A stretch of DNA of 64,000 bases from an uncultured Bacteroidia bacterium (GTDB lineage: Bacteria > Bacteroidota > Bacteroidia > Bacteroidales > UBA932). Under the pieces are notes generated by a model, which was not told the DNA's origin, ran no database searches, and saw only the letters and a program-made list of their open reading frames with translations. Below are positions 18,660 to 26,657 of this stretch, in pieces. The stretch spans positions 1 through 64,000 of the forward strand of contig CACWOH010000016.1 of the NCBI GenBank assembly GCA_902762435.1, in the 5' to 3' direction. Position 1 is the first letter of the stretch. Each line of letters begins with the position of its first letter. A program made the translations under genes and the position numbers.

Positions 18660-19638
18660 CGCAGCGGGACAGGCGGCGCGCGTCTTCCTCCGGCAGGATG
18701 CCCGCCGCGGAAAGCGCCTGCACCGTCCAGTCCTCCCGCGGGGTGTTTTCGCGGAACAAGACGATGGCGCGCGCGGCCTGCCGGGAATGGATGTAGGGGT
18801 GCTTCCGCAGGGAATCGGCCGGCAGCGTCCATAGTGCGTACGGCGCCGGCTTCGAGCAGAAGACCAGATCCTGCAGGGCGTCGTACTTCTCCCGGTCGAA
18901 ACGATACAGGTCCATCAGTTGTTCGGGATAGGAATACCCGCCCAGTTCGGCCCGGTAGCCGACGATCTTCGCCGCATAGTACGGCCCGATGCCGGGCAGC
19001 GCGTCCAGGGCGGCCGAGTCGGCCCGGTTGAGGTCCACGCGCGGGATGTCGATGAAGGGCTCCAGCCGGCGGAACACGGAATCGGCGACGACGAAGGATT
19101 TCGCGAAGTCGGACTTGCGGCGGAAACGGCCGCCCTTCGCGCGGTAGTTGTCGATGGCCTGCGCCTGTTTCTCGCTGAATCCCAGACGGATAAGGTCTTC
19201 GACGGATACGGTGTTGGGGTTGAATCGGAAGCTTTCCACCCGGCGCGTCGCCCGGCGGACCTGCTGTACATACCCCGAATGCGGCGCGTTCCGCCGCCTT
19301 ATCTCCGACGATTGGCGACCGCCGCTCCGGGAGTCGCCCCGCCAGACCGTAGCCACCCTCGGCTCCGTAAGAGGGAGGGGCCCGCCGACATCGTCGGTGG
19401 GAGGGGTCCGGCTCTGCCGGACGTCTGGCGGGGCGAGCTCCCGGGCGGCGGTCCCATCGTCCTGATAGACGAACACCGTGTCCGGCCGGTCCCGGTTGGC
19501 TTCGATACGGAGCAGCGACGCCCGGCTGACGAGCAGGGCGGCCTGGTAGCCGATGACAAGGAAAGCAAGGGCGATGGCGCCCACTTTGAAAGAGGCGGAA
19601 GAAGGCTTTCCCTTCTTCTCCGGAGATGCGTTTTCCAT
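18643..19638 (-). CDS. Membrane-anchored helix-hairpin-helix (ComEA-like) protein
   Basis: The 331-residue protein has an N-terminal membrane segment (about residues 20-42, VGAIALAFLVIGYQAALLV), a disordered basic linker, and three or so helix-hairpin-helix DNA-binding units. These include FNPNTVSVEDLIRLGFSEKQAQAIDNYRAKGG (split motif about 140-170), VDLNRADSAALDALPGIGPYYAAKIVGYR (about 205-233) and a weaker third unit. ComEA-like proteins hold DNA in the periplasm during uptake in competent bacteria; the same role here is possible but not shown. The linker (about residues 68-105) is encoded by an inserted structured repeat at 19327-19442. A hexamer tandem repeat lies directly before the start codon, and the reading frame is the same as that of upstream rsmI across one TGA stop. 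Confidence 0.8.
   Translation of the reverse strand: MENASPEKKGKPSSASFKVGAIALAFLVIGYQAALLVSRASLLRIEANRDRPDTVFVYQDDGTAARELAPPDVRQSRTPPTDDVGGPLPLTEPRVATVWRGDSRSGGRQSSEIRRRNAPHSGYVQQVRRATRRVESFRFNPNTVSVEDLIRLGFSEKQAQAIDNYRAKGGRFRRKSDFAKSFVVADSVFRRLEPFIDIPRVDLNRADSAALDALPGIGPYYAAKIVGYRAELGGYSYPEQLMDLYRFDREKYDALQDLVFCSKPAPYALWTLPADSLRKHPYIHSRQAARAIVLFRENTPREDWTVQALSAAGILPEEDARRLSRCVIAEP
19327..19442. repeat. REP/BIME-like structured palindromic element inserted in frame in the helix-hairpin-helix gene
   Basis: A perfect 14-base inverted repeat, TCGCCCCGCCAGAC (19333-19346) and GTCTGGCGGGGCGA (19422-19435), frames the element. Pairing extends outward through CCGGGAG/CTCCCGG with one bulge. Between the arms are three smaller hairpins: CCCTC/GAGGG (19355-19359 and 19370-19374), CCGAC/GTCGG (19384-19388 and 19392-19396) and GTCCGGC/GCCGGAC (19405-19411 and 19415-19421). 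The whole element is translated in frame as part of a disordered linker. Confidence 0.7.
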
Positions 19639-19641
19639 TTG

Positions 19642-19668
19642 TTCAAGTTCAAGTTCAAGTTCAAGTTC
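19642..19668. repeat. Hexamer tandem repeat (TTCAAG)4 plus TTC before the helix-hairpin-helix gene
   Basis: Four and a half perfect copies of TTCAAG lie three bases from the ATG at 19638. On the coding (minus) strand this reads GAACTT repeats occupying the ribosome-binding region. Unit number could change by slippage and alter spacing of upstream signals. The repeat is also in frame with the gene, reading Glu-Leu dipeptides. Confidence 0.85.
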
Positions 19669-19686
19669 GTGTATCAGCAGGCCGGA

Positions 19687-20418
19687 TCAAGGCTCCGGCG
19701 GATCCTTGTATTTGTTGCGGTGCTCGCGAGGAGCGTCGTTCCGCAGCCCGCCCACCACGACGACGATCTCGCCCTTGGGCTCGACCGCCCGGAAATGGTC
19801 CAGCACCTCGCCCAGCGTGCCGCGGACGTGCTCCTCGTGAAGCTTGGAGATCTCCCGCGCCACGGAACAGGGACGGTCCTCGCCGAACACCCCGGCGAAA
19901 TCCTCCAGGGTCCGGACCAGGCGGCGGGGCGACTCGTAGAAGACCATCGTCCGCGTCTCTGCCGAGAGGCTCTCCAACAGCGTCCGGCGGCCTTTCTTCT
20001 GCGGCAGGAAGCCCTCGAAGCAGAAACGGTCGCAGGGCAGGCCGGACGACACGATGGCCGGGATGCAGGCCGTGGCGCCCGGGAGCGTCTGCACCTCGAT
20101 CCCTTCCGCCGCGCAGGTGCGGGCGAGCAGGAAGCCCGGATCGGAAATGCCGGGGGTGCCGGCGTCGCTGACCAGCGCCACCGAAGCCCCGGCGAGGATG
20201 CGGTCGCGGATCATCTGCACGGTCTGGTGTTCGTTGAACTTGTGGTGCGACAGGAGCTTGCCGCGGATGTCGTAATGCTGGAGCAGGACGGCGCTCGTGC
20301 GGGTGTCCTCCGCCAGGATCAGGTCGGCTTCCTTCAGCACCCTGACGGCCCTGAAGCTCATGTCCTCGAGATTTCCGACCGGGGTCGGGACGATGTACAA
20401 TTTTCCTGCGGCGCCCAT
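19687..20418 (-). CDS. rsmI: 16S rRNA (cytidine-1402-2'-O)-methyltransferase RsmI
   Basis: The 243-residue product is a tetrapyrrole-methylase-fold enzyme that 2'-O-methylates C1402 in the ribosomal P site using S-adenosylmethionine. Diagnostic segments are LYIVPTPVGNLEDMSFRAVRVL at the N-terminus, AEDTR near residue 36, HKFNEH near 60, SDAGTPGISDPG near 85, and LPGATACIPAIVSSGLPCDRFCFEGFLP. The length is normal. It is divergent from tdk, with a compact 55-base intergenic region carrying promoters in both directions. It is followed in the same frame, after 16 codons, by the helix-hairpin-helix gene. Confidence 0.94.
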   Translation of the reverse strand: MGAAGKLYIVPTPVGNLEDMSFRAVRVLKEADLILAEDTRTSAVLLQHYDIRGKLLSHHKFNEHQTVQMIRDRILAGASVALVSDAGTPGISDPGFLLARTCAAEGIEVQTLPGATACIPAIVSSGLPCDRFCFEGFLPQKKGRRTLLESLSAETRTMVFYESPRRLVRTLEDFAGVFGEDRPCSVAREISKLHEEHVRGTLGEVLDHFRAVEPKGEIVVVVGGLRNDAPREHRNKYKDPPEP

Positions 20419-20439
20419 CTTCTTCCGGCAATTAATTGC

Positions 20440-20447
20440 TATCTTTG
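20440..20447 (+). promoter_or_regulatory. Putative tdk promoter (-7 TATCTTTG)
   Basis: TATCTTTG fits TAnnTTTG and lies 26 bases before the tdk ATG. A perfect 12-base palindrome, GCAATTAATTGC (20428-20439), ends directly at this motif and could be an operator. Confidence 0.6.
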
Positions 20448-20461
20448 TAGGACAGCAACCA

Positions 20462-20469
20462 CAAATTTA
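20462..20469 (-). promoter_or_regulatory. Putative rsmI promoter (-7 TAAATTTG)
   Basis: On the minus strand TAAATTTG fits TAnnTTTG and lies 43 bases before the rsmI ATG. Its -33 region would fall inside the tdk coding sequence. The call rests on the -7 motif only. Confidence 0.4.
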
Positions 20470-20473
20470 AGCA

Positions 20474-21046
20474 ATGTTTTCCGAGAATCATAAAAAATCC
20501 GGCTGCATCGAAGTCGTCTGCGGCTCGATGTTCTCCGGCAAGACCGAAGAGCTGATCCGCCGCCTGAAACGCGCCCAGTTCGCGAACCAGGTCATCGCCA
20601 TCTTCAAGCCCGCGGTGGACAACCGGTATTCCGACGTGGAGGTCGTCTCGCACGATTTCCACAAGATCACCTCCACGCCCATCAAGGATCCCGCCGAGAT
20701 GCTGAAGATCGCCTCCGACGTGCAGGTCGTGGGCATCGACGAGGCGCAGTTCTTCGATGCGAGCCTGGTGGACGTGTGCCAGCAGCTGGCGAACCGAGGC
20801 GTACGCGTGATCGCCGCTGGGCTGGACACGGACTATCTCGGCAAGCCTTTCGGGCCGATGCCGCAGCTGATGGCCGTGGCGGAGGACGTCCAGAAAGTCC
20901 ACGCCATCTGCGTGAAGTGCGGCAGCCTCGCCAACCACTCCCACCGCCTCAGCAAGAGCCGCGACCTGGTCGTTCTGGGCGAAAAGGACATTTACGAGCC
21001 CCTCTGCCGCGACTGCTACAATAAGGCCCGGGCTGCGGAAGAATGA
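20474..21046 (+). CDS. tdk: Thymidine kinase
   Basis: The 190-residue type II thymidine kinase phosphorylates thymidine (and deoxyuridine) to the monophosphate with ATP in the salvage pathway. The P-loop GSMFSGKT is near residue 17, the Walker B-like DEAQFF is near 95, and two zinc-binding pairs (CVKC near 153 and CRDC near 184) form the lasso domain. The protein is complete. It is notable that this window also encodes a putative nucleic-acid uptake system whose nucleoside products Tdk could salvage. The stop overlaps the start of the XerD-like gene by four bases (ATGA). Confidence 0.95.
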   Translation: MFSENHKKSGCIEVVCGSMFSGKTEELIRRLKRAQFANQVIAIFKPAVDNRYSDVEVVSHDFHKITSTPIKDPAEMLKIASDVQVVGIDEAQFFDASLVDVCQQLANRGVRVIAAGLDTDYLGKPFGPMPQLMAVAEDVQKVHAICVKCGSLANHSHRLSKSRDLVVLGEKDIYEPLCRDCYNKARAAEE

Positions 21047-21933
21047 ACCGCATCCTCCAGGATTACCGCTACTACCTCCGCATGGAACGGAGCCTGTCAC
21101 CGAACACGGTGGCGGCCTACGGACGGGATGTGGAGGATTTCCTCGCGGCGGTGGAACTGGAGCCGCGTTCGGTGCGCCCGGACGACGTGGAACGTTATCT
21201 GGCGGCCCGCACGGCGGGGGACGGAGGCCTGTCGAAGCGCAGCCAGGCCCGCCTGCTGAGCTCGCTCCGCTCCTTCTTCGACTGGCTGGTCCTCGAGGGC
21301 GAACGCCCCGACAACCCCTGCGAACTGATCGCGGCGCCCAAGTTGGGGCGTTATCTCCCCGCCGTCCTTTCGGTGGAAGAAGTGACGGCGATCCTCGAGT
21401 CCGTGGACACCCGGCAGGGAAGCTGGACGGCTTTCCGCGACCGGGCCATCCTCGAAATCCTTTACGGCTGCGGGCTGCGCGTATCGGAAGCCTGCGGGCT
21501 GCTGATTTCGCACGTCTATCTCAAGGAAGGCTTCGTCCGCGTGGTCGGGAAGGGCAACAAGGAGCGGCTCGTTCCCCTCGGGGAGGTGGCCGCCGAGGCC
21601 TTCTCGGCCTACCTCGACGCCCGTCCGCAGGCCGCGGAACCGGCCTTCGACGACGTCGCGTTCCTGAACAAAAACGGCCGCCCGTTAAGCCGGGTGGCCA
21701 TCTTCAACCTGGTCAAGAGCCAGGCGCTCAAAGCAGGTGTCAACAAGGAAATCTCCCCCCACACCTTCCGTCATTCATTCGCAACGCACCTCATCGAGAA
21801 CGGCGCCGACCTCCGCGTCGTACAGGAGATGCTGGGGCACGAGTCCATCCTGACCACGGAAATCTACACCCACATCGACACCGCCACCTGGCAGGCCGAG
21901 GTGCTTTCTCACCATCCGCGCCGCAAGGCCTAG
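21043..21933 (+). CDS. xerD: Tyrosine recombinase XerD-like
   Basis: The 296-residue site-specific recombinase has an N-terminal SAM-like core-binding domain (about 1-90, [21 protein letters not shown]) and a C-terminal catalytic domain. Catalytic residues are visible: Arg in [12 protein letters not shown], Lys in [34 protein letters not shown] and the Tyr nucleophile in YTHI. Xer recombinases resolve chromosome dimers at dif; the length and core position are those of housekeeping XerC/XerD rather than a phage integrase. XerC cannot be fully excluded. The 3' end overlaps the convergent manA gene by four bases. Confidence 0.88.
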   Translation: MNRILQDYRYYLRMERSLSPNTVAAYGRDVEDFLAAVELEPRSVRPDDVERYLAARTAGDGGLSKRSQARLLSSLRSFFDWLVLEGERPDNPCELIAAPKLGRYLPAVLSVEEVTAILESVDTRQGSWTAFRDRAILEILYGCGLRVSEACGLLISHVYLKEGFVRVVGKGNKERLVPLGEVAAEAFSAYLDARPQAAEPAFDDVAFLNKNGRPLSRVAIFNLVKSQALKAGVNKEISPHTFRHSFATHLIENGADLRVVQEMLGHESILTTEIYTHIDTATWQAEVLSHHPRRKA

Positions 21934-22898
21934 CCCCGCACGATCAGCAATTCCGCCCCGCCGGACAACTCCAGGTCATCCGCGTTCGCGGGGATGAACA
22001 GCGTGTCGCCCTTGTGGAAATGCAAGGGGGTGTCCCCTTCATAAAGACAACCGGCCCCCTCCAGGCAGAGCATGACCCGGTAAGATTCCGGCTGCGGCGG
22101 AAGGACGACGCCCTCCCCTTTCAGCAGGCAGCGCTCCACCTGGAAATACGGGCATTTGCAGAGGGACTCCTCGGCAAAGCCGCGCCGGTAACGGAGCACG
22201 CGCATCGGCTGGCGCGGATGCTGCGAACCGCTCAGGTCCGCTACATCCAAAGCCTTGTCCACGTGCAGCTGACGGGGCCGCCCGTCCTTGCCCAGGCGTC
22301 CGTAGTCATACAGGCGGTAGGTCAGGTTCGAGCTCTGCTGGATCTCGGCGATCAGCACGCCGCTTCCGATAGCGTGGATCGTGCCGGCGGGGATGAAGAA
22401 CACATCGTTCTTCCGTACCGGGACCCAGTGCAGACAGGACTCCAGGGTCCCCCGCTCCAGGCAGCCGCGCAAATGTTCCGCGGTCATCATCCGGTTCAGC
22501 CCGAACACCAGTTTCGCACCCGGCTCCGCGTCCACCACGAACCACATCTCCGTCTTTCCTTCCTGGCCGCCCTCGTTTGCGGAAGCGTAAGCATCGTCCG
22601 GATGCACCTGCACCGACAGGTTATCCTTCGCATCGATCAGTTTCACGAGGATGTGCAAACCGCCGTTGCGGACCGAGGGCGAGGTACCGAGATACTCCGG
22701 ATGCACCGCGAGCACCTCGGCCAGCGTCCGGCCTTTCATTTCGCCGGAGGCCGCGAACGAAGGCCCGTCCGGATGGACGGAACATTCCCAGGTCTCGGCC
22801 AACGGCTGAAGAGGCAGCTCCTTGTAGAACTGCCTCTTCAGCCGGGTGCCGCCCCAGATGTAATCTTTGCCGGAAGGCTTCAGCAGAAAGGTCTTCAT
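21930..22898 (-). CDS. manA: Mannose-6-phosphate isomerase, class I
   Basis: The 322-residue zinc enzyme interconverts fructose-6-phosphate and mannose-6-phosphate. Zinc ligands of the cupin fold are visible in SVQVHPDD (Gln, His), GKTEMW (Glu) and PAGTIHAIG (His), with the catalytic-loop Arg in SNLTYRLYDYGR. A second cupin-like half ends at AELLIVRG. I start at the ATG at 22898 (MKTFLLKPSGKDYIWGG); the longer open frame is read-through of manC in another frame. It overlaps the manC stop by four bases, so manC and manA supply GDP-mannose as a unit. Confidence 0.92.
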   Translation of the reverse strand: MKTFLLKPSGKDYIWGGTRLKRQFYKELPLQPLAETWECSVHPDGPSFAASGEMKGRTLAEVLAVHPEYLGTSPSVRNGGLHILVKLIDAKDNLSVQVHPDDAYASANEGGQEGKTEMWFVVDAEPGAKLVFGLNRMMTAEHLRGCLERGTLESCLHWVPVRKNDVFFIPAGTIHAIGSGVLIAEIQQSSNLTYRLYDYGRLGKDGRPRQLHVDKALDVADLSGSQHPRQPMRVLRYRRGFAEESLCKCPYFQVERCLLKGEGVVLPPQPESYRVMLCLEGAGCLYEGDTPLHFHKGDTLFIPANADDLELSGGAELLIVRG

Positions 22899-24205
22899 TC
22901 CTGGTATTTCCGCTTGTCGTGTACGGTGATGTTCTGCCCCAGCTGCACCTCGATGAGGGTCAGTTCGCTCAAGGCGCGGATCCGGTGCTTGCAGCCCGCG
23001 AGGATCGTGACCACGTCGCCCGGGCGCACGTTCTGCGTCATCCCGTCGATCAGGGTCTCCCCCTCTCCGGACACCACCGTCCACACCTCGTCGCGATGCG
23101 CATGGGTATGGTAACTCATCTGTTGGCCGGGTTTCAGGGTCACCTTGACCGTCATCCCGTCCGGCTGCACGTCCAGCACCTGGTAGTTTCCCCAGGACTT
23201 CTGGGCGAACATGATCTGCTGCTCCATGTTGTCCACGTAGGGCTTGAGCCGCCCCGCAGCCTCTTTGCTTGTTACCAGGATCCCGTCCAGCGCCGCCGCC
23301 ACGACCGTGTCCTTCAGCCCCATGCAGAGCACGGGTACATTCAGTTCATTGACGACGTTCACCCCTTCGCAGCCCTCGCCCAGGACGGCCTTGCCCATCG
23401 TAGGTTCCGTCATCGCCTCCGTGAGCGTGTTCCAGGTTCCCAGGTCCTTCCACGTTCCGGAGAAACGCATCACGGCGATGTCACGCTCGTGCTCCACCAC
23501 CGCATAGTCGAAACTGATTCTCGTCAGGGTTTCGTAGCGGGCGAACAGGTCCTCATAGTCCTTGAAACCGATGAGTTCACGCGCACGGTCCAGGACATAC
23601 CCCAGTTTGAAGGCGAAGACGCCGCCGTTCCACAGGGCTCCCTGCGCGATATACTCCTTCGCCACGGCCTCCGACGGCTTCTCCTTGAAGGTATCCACCG
23701 GGCTGACAGGATCCTGGGTGCGCGAAATGATGTAGCCGTATTTCTCGCTCGGGTAGGTCGGTTCGACGCCCATCAGGACCAGGTTGGCCGTACCCGCCTG
23801 CGCGAGTTCGGAAAGCCTGCGGACCGCAGCGAAATACGAGTCCTCCACATATGGGTCCACGGGGCACACCACCACGGCCTCGTCCTCCCCCACGCCCTTC
23901 ACGTCGCGCAGGAACGCGGCGGAGAGTGCGATGGCCGGGAAGGTGTCTCGGCGGCAGGGCTCGATGCTCACGTCCACCGCGTCCCCCAACTGGTTGTGGA
24001 TGGCGGACACCTGACTCTTCGAGGTCGCGATGGTCACGGTCGCGTCCGGATCCACCGCCTTGAGCTGGCGGAACACCCGCTGGACCATCGACTCGTACGA
24101 GCCGTCCTCCCGCCTGAAGATGGGGATGAACTGCTTGGAGCGGATTTCGTTCGAAAGCGGCCAAAGCCGCTTCCCCGAGCCGCCGGAAAGGAGGATGATA
24201 TGCAT
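22895..24205 (-). CDS. manC: Mannose-1-phosphate guanylyltransferase
   Basis: The 436-residue enzyme makes GDP-mannose from mannose-1-phosphate and GTP. It has the nucleotidyltransferase signature HIILLSGGSGKRLWPLS (residues 2-18), with EPCRRDTFPAIALSA near residue 80 and FKEKPSEAVAKEY. A C-terminal cupin domain (about 335-430) has YHTHAHRDEVWTVVSGEG, as in ManC/CpsB; no separate isomerase activity is implied because ManA is encoded next door. It lies four bases after the aminotransferase gene and overlaps manA by four bases. GDP-mannose could feed the adjacent polysaccharide locus or other glycans. Confidence 0.92.
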   Translation of the reverse strand: MHIILLSGGSGKRLWPLSNEIRSKQFIPIFRREDGSYESMVQRVFRQLKAVDPDATVTIATSKSQVSAIHNQLGDAVDVSIEPCRRDTFPAIALSAAFLRDVKGVGEDEAVVVCPVDPYVEDSYFAAVRRLSELAQAGTANLVLMGVEPTYPSEKYGYIISRTQDPVSPVDTFKEKPSEAVAKEYIAQGALWNGGVFAFKLGYVLDRARELIGFKDYEDLFARYETLTRISFDYAVVEHERDIAVMRFSGTWKDLGTWNTLTEAMTEPTMGKAVLGEGCEGVNVVNELNVPVLCMGLKDTVVAAALDGILVTSKEAAGRLKPYVDNMEQQIMFAQKSWGNYQVLDVQPDGMTVKVTLKPGQQMSYHTHAHRDEVWTVVSGEGETLIDGMTQNVRPGDVVTILAGCKHRIRALSELTLIEVQLGQNITVHDKRKYQE

Positions 24206-24209
24206 AGGA

Positions 24210-25460
24210 CTATTCTTCGATCAGCCCCTTGATGCCGTCGATGATGTAAGCGACGTCATCGTCGGAGACCATCGGGCCGGAAGGGAGGCACATGCCCACC
24301 TTGAAAAGAGCCTCGCTGACGCCGTTGACATAGGCGGGAGCGTGCTTGTAGACCGGCTGGCGGTGCATGGGTTTCCAAAGCGGACGGGCCTCGATCTGCA
24401 GGGCGTCCAGCCCCAGGCGCATCGCCTCTACGTTGGCGTTCGGTTCGCAGTCGGTATGGAGCGAACCGCCGCCGTGCGTGACGCCCGCCGCGCCGCCAAC
24501 CGCACCGGTAACGGGCACCGTATAGGCGCGGTCCTGCCCCTTTACCCGAAGGTCAGGGTCCAGGGTGATGGTGTTCAGCCAGTAGTCGCTGTCGCTGTGC
24601 GCATCCGGATTCTTGTGGAAACGGATGCCGGGCACCTGTGCGAAAGCCGCCTCGTAGAGGTCCGCGATGTGCTTGTGGTGGGCGATATGCTCGTCCGCCA
24701 CCGTCATCTGGCCGCGGCCGATGCCGGCGCAGATGTTGGACAGGCGGTAATTGTAGCCGATGGCCTCGTGCTGGTAGTACGGATAAGCCTCGCGGGCCTG
24801 GGTGGCATACCACATGATCTTCTTCTTCGCCTCGGCGTCCGGGCAGATGAGTGCGCCGCCGCCCGAGGTCGTGATCATCTTATTGCCGTTGAAGGACAAG
24901 ATGCCGTACTGCCCGAAGGTGCCGAGCACCTGGCCGTCGTACCGGCTGCCGAAGCCTTCAGCCGCGTCCTCGATGATGGGAATACCGTATTTCTCGCCGA
25001 CCGCGAGGATCTCGCGGATCCGGTAAGGCATCCCGTACAGGGCCACCGGAACGATGGCCTTCGGCTTCCGGCCCGTCTTGGCGATGCGGTCCCGGACGGC
25101 CTCTTCCAGCAGTTCCGGGTCCATGTTCCAGGAGTCCTTCTCGCTGTCAACGAGCACGGGGGTCGCTCCGAGATACGTCACCGGATGCGTGCTCGCGCAG
25201 AAGGTAAACGACTGTACCAGCACTTCGTCGCCCGGGCCCACGCCGCAGGCGATCAGCGCCAGATGCACCGCCGCCGTGCCGGAGCACAGGGCGACAACCG
25301 ATTTACCTTCCCCGACGAAAGCCTCCAGGTCCGCCTCAAAGCCGTTCACGTTCGGTCCGAGGGGCACGACCCAATTGGTGTCGAAAGCCTCCTGGATATA
25401 TTTTTGCTCGAGTCCCGCCTCGCTCATGTGCGCAAGGCAGAGATAGATTCTATTTCTCAC
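24210..25460 (-). CDS. DegT/DnrJ/EryC1/StrS family PLP-dependent sugar aminotransferase
   Basis: The 416-residue product belongs to the sugar aminotransferase family that converts a nucleotide-linked keto-sugar to an amino-sugar with glutamate as donor. Visible features are VALCSGTAAVHLAL (PLP phosphate contact), EDAAEGFGS, the PLP Lys in SFNGNKMITTSGGG, and GYNYRLSNICAGIGRGQM. The C-terminal half carries the ARPLWKPMHRQPVY and GMCLPSGPMVSDDD segments typical of the EpsN/PglE-like group found in Bacteroidetes glycan loci. The exact nucleotide sugar cannot be read from sequence. It is the first gene of a manC-manA operon with its own promoter, and lies just beyond the end of the polysaccharide locus. 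Confidence 0.87.
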   Translation of the reverse strand: MRNRIYLCLAHMSEAGLEQKYIQEAFDTNWVVPLGPNVNGFEADLEAFVGEGKSVVALCSGTAAVHLALIACGVGPGDEVLVQSFTFCASTHPVTYLGATPVLVDSEKDSWNMDPELLEEAVRDRIAKTGRKPKAIVPVALYGMPYRIREILAVGEKYGIPIIEDAAEGFGSRYDGQVLGTFGQYGILSFNGNKMITTSGGGALICPDAEAKKKIMWYATQAREAYPYYQHEAIGYNYRLSNICAGIGRGQMTVADEHIAHHKHIADLYEAAFAQVPGIRFHKNPDAHSDSDYWLNTITLDPDLRVKGQDRAYTVPVTGAVGGAAGVTHGGGSLHTDCEPNANVEAMRLGLDALQIEARPLWKPMHRQPVYKHAPAYVNGVSEALFKVGMCLPSGPMVSDDDVAYIIDGIKGLIEE

Positions 25461-25479
25461 GTTTTGCTCGTTTATCGGG

Positions 25480-25487
25480 CAAAGATA
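25480..25487 (-). promoter_or_regulatory. Putative promoter of the aminotransferase-manC-manA operon (-7 TATCTTTG)
   Basis: On the minus strand TATCTTTG fits TAnnTTTG and lies 19 bases before the aminotransferase ATG at 25460. It sits within a 60-base gap after the last gene of the polysaccharide operon and so marks a separate transcription unit. Confidence 0.6.
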
Positions 25488-25520
25488 AGAAAAATAACGC
25501 GAATTGTAAGCGGGGAACCA

Positions 25521-26657
25521 CTACCGACCCAGTTTCAGCTTGATGCGCGGGTCGAATATAAGTGCCGGGAGAGCCACGAAAGCGGTCTTGATTTTATGTA
25601 ACAAGCGGAAAAAAGACTCTGCAGGGAAATAACGCGATACCTTCAAGACGCGCCAGACGCCATAAACCACCCGGACGAACCATCCCCGATTTCTGTATTT
25701 TTTCCTGTCGCCGTAAAGTCCAAAATGACCGCCCTCAAATATATCGGCAATCAGCAGGGCACCCAACTTTTCATCAGGAGCAGTCAATATGCAGTTCTCA
25801 GGCAGACCGAGCACATAACGCTCTACCCACATGACCGCCCGTGCCATTTTCAACATGCCCAGGCTTTTCCATGTTGAAACGATCTCTTCTTTCTGCCGCT
25901 CATCCATCCCGTCCAACGCCTTCAACACGTAGAAATAATCGACAAAATGCTTCAGACCGACCCCCCCGGCTTCAACATGGATCATAATATGACCCAGTTG
26001 ATATACGGCATTGAAATCAGGAGTAGGTATCGCCACATCCATATCGGTATCAGCCAACCTGACAGAGTGCCTCATCTGCCGTTCCTTGTTCTCTTGCAGC
26101 CAATGTTGAAGTATTCTGTTAACACGCGGCCGATAAAATTTCAAAGGCGTGTCGTGCAAGTCGACCGGCGTATCTTTGAACAAAGGAAATTTGATGTGCT
26201 TGAACATTTCCTCCTGTCCCGGGAACCGGCTCCGGACATAGTTCTTGAGTTGAGCACGGTCAGCGTCCACCCACACATCAATATCGCCGGGCATGCGCAA
26301 ATAAGGATATGGATACATCATCGCATTTCCCTGCCCCTTGAGAATGCAACTGCGGAAACCGGCTTCTCGGAGATGCTCCGAAAGTTGAACTGCCTGCCTG
26401 TTTAAAGCTTCATTCCGATTCTGGATCACGACAAGCACCCCCTTCCATTTTAAGGAGAGCTTCTCCTCAATCCGGACAGAATCAAACTGAATCGGGCTAC
26501 ATATCCCGGCGACAGCCTGTCGACGGGAAAAACGAAATACGCCCTCCCAGTCCTGAATGTCAGGTACGTTCGAGGATGGGTTGAGCACAAATCGCAACCA
26601 TTGAATCCGTTCGTCGTTGAGAATCTGTGTTTTCACAGAGAAAGACTCCCTCATCAA
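25521..26657 (-). CDS. Nucleotidyltransferase-family protein (NTP_transf_5-like), copy 2
   Basis: The 378-residue protein contains a nucleotidyltransferase-like core around LKGQGNAMMYPYPYLRMPGDIDVWVD (about residues 103-128), with the paired acidic residues DID. Helical segments follow (VYQLGHIMIHVEAGGVGLKHFVDYF). This matches the uncharacterised nucleotidyltransferase family that often appears in Bacteroidetes polysaccharide loci; its substrate is unknown. It is the last gene of the locus and overlaps the related upstream gene by four bases. Base composition is more A/T-rich than in its paralogue, so the two did not arise by recent duplication. Confidence 0.75.
   Translation of the reverse strand: MMRESFSVKTQILNDERIQWLRFVLNPSSNVPDIQDWEGVFRFSRRQAVAGICSPIQFDSVRIEEKLSLKWKGVLVVIQNRNEALNRQAVQLSEHLREAGFRSCILKGQGNAMMYPYPYLRMPGDIDVWVDADRAQLKNYVRSRFPGQEEMFKHIKFPLFKDTPVDLHDTPLKFYRPRVNRILQHWLQENKERQMRHSVRLADTDMDVAIPTPDFNAVYQLGHIMIHVEAGGVGLKHFVDYFYVLKALDGMDERQKEEIVSTWKSLGMLKMARAVMWVERYVLGLPENCILTAPDEKLGALLIADIFEGGHFGLYGDRKKYRNRGWFVRVVYGVWRVLKVSRYFPAESFFRLLHKIKTAFVALPALIFDPRIKLKLGR

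Noticed and set aside
18643..19638. A complete natural-competence DNA uptake system
   Set aside because: Only a ComEA-like protein is seen. No ComEC, DprA, ComF or type IV pilus genes are nearby, so competence cannot be claimed from this window.
21043..21933. Phage or integrative-element integrase
   Set aside because: Length, N-terminal domain and operon position with tdk match housekeeping XerC/XerD. No attachment-site repeats, tRNA or phage genes adjoin it.
22899..23084. N-terminal extension of the manA frame
   Set aside because: It lies wholly inside manC in another frame and is arginine-rich filler; the ATG at 22898 gives the canonical start.
24430..24560. Possible insertion in the DegT-type aminotransferase (GGAAGVTHGGG region)
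   Set aside because: From memory, the same kind of segment occurs in related Bacteroidetes aminotransferases, so it looks like a subfamily trait and not an insertion.
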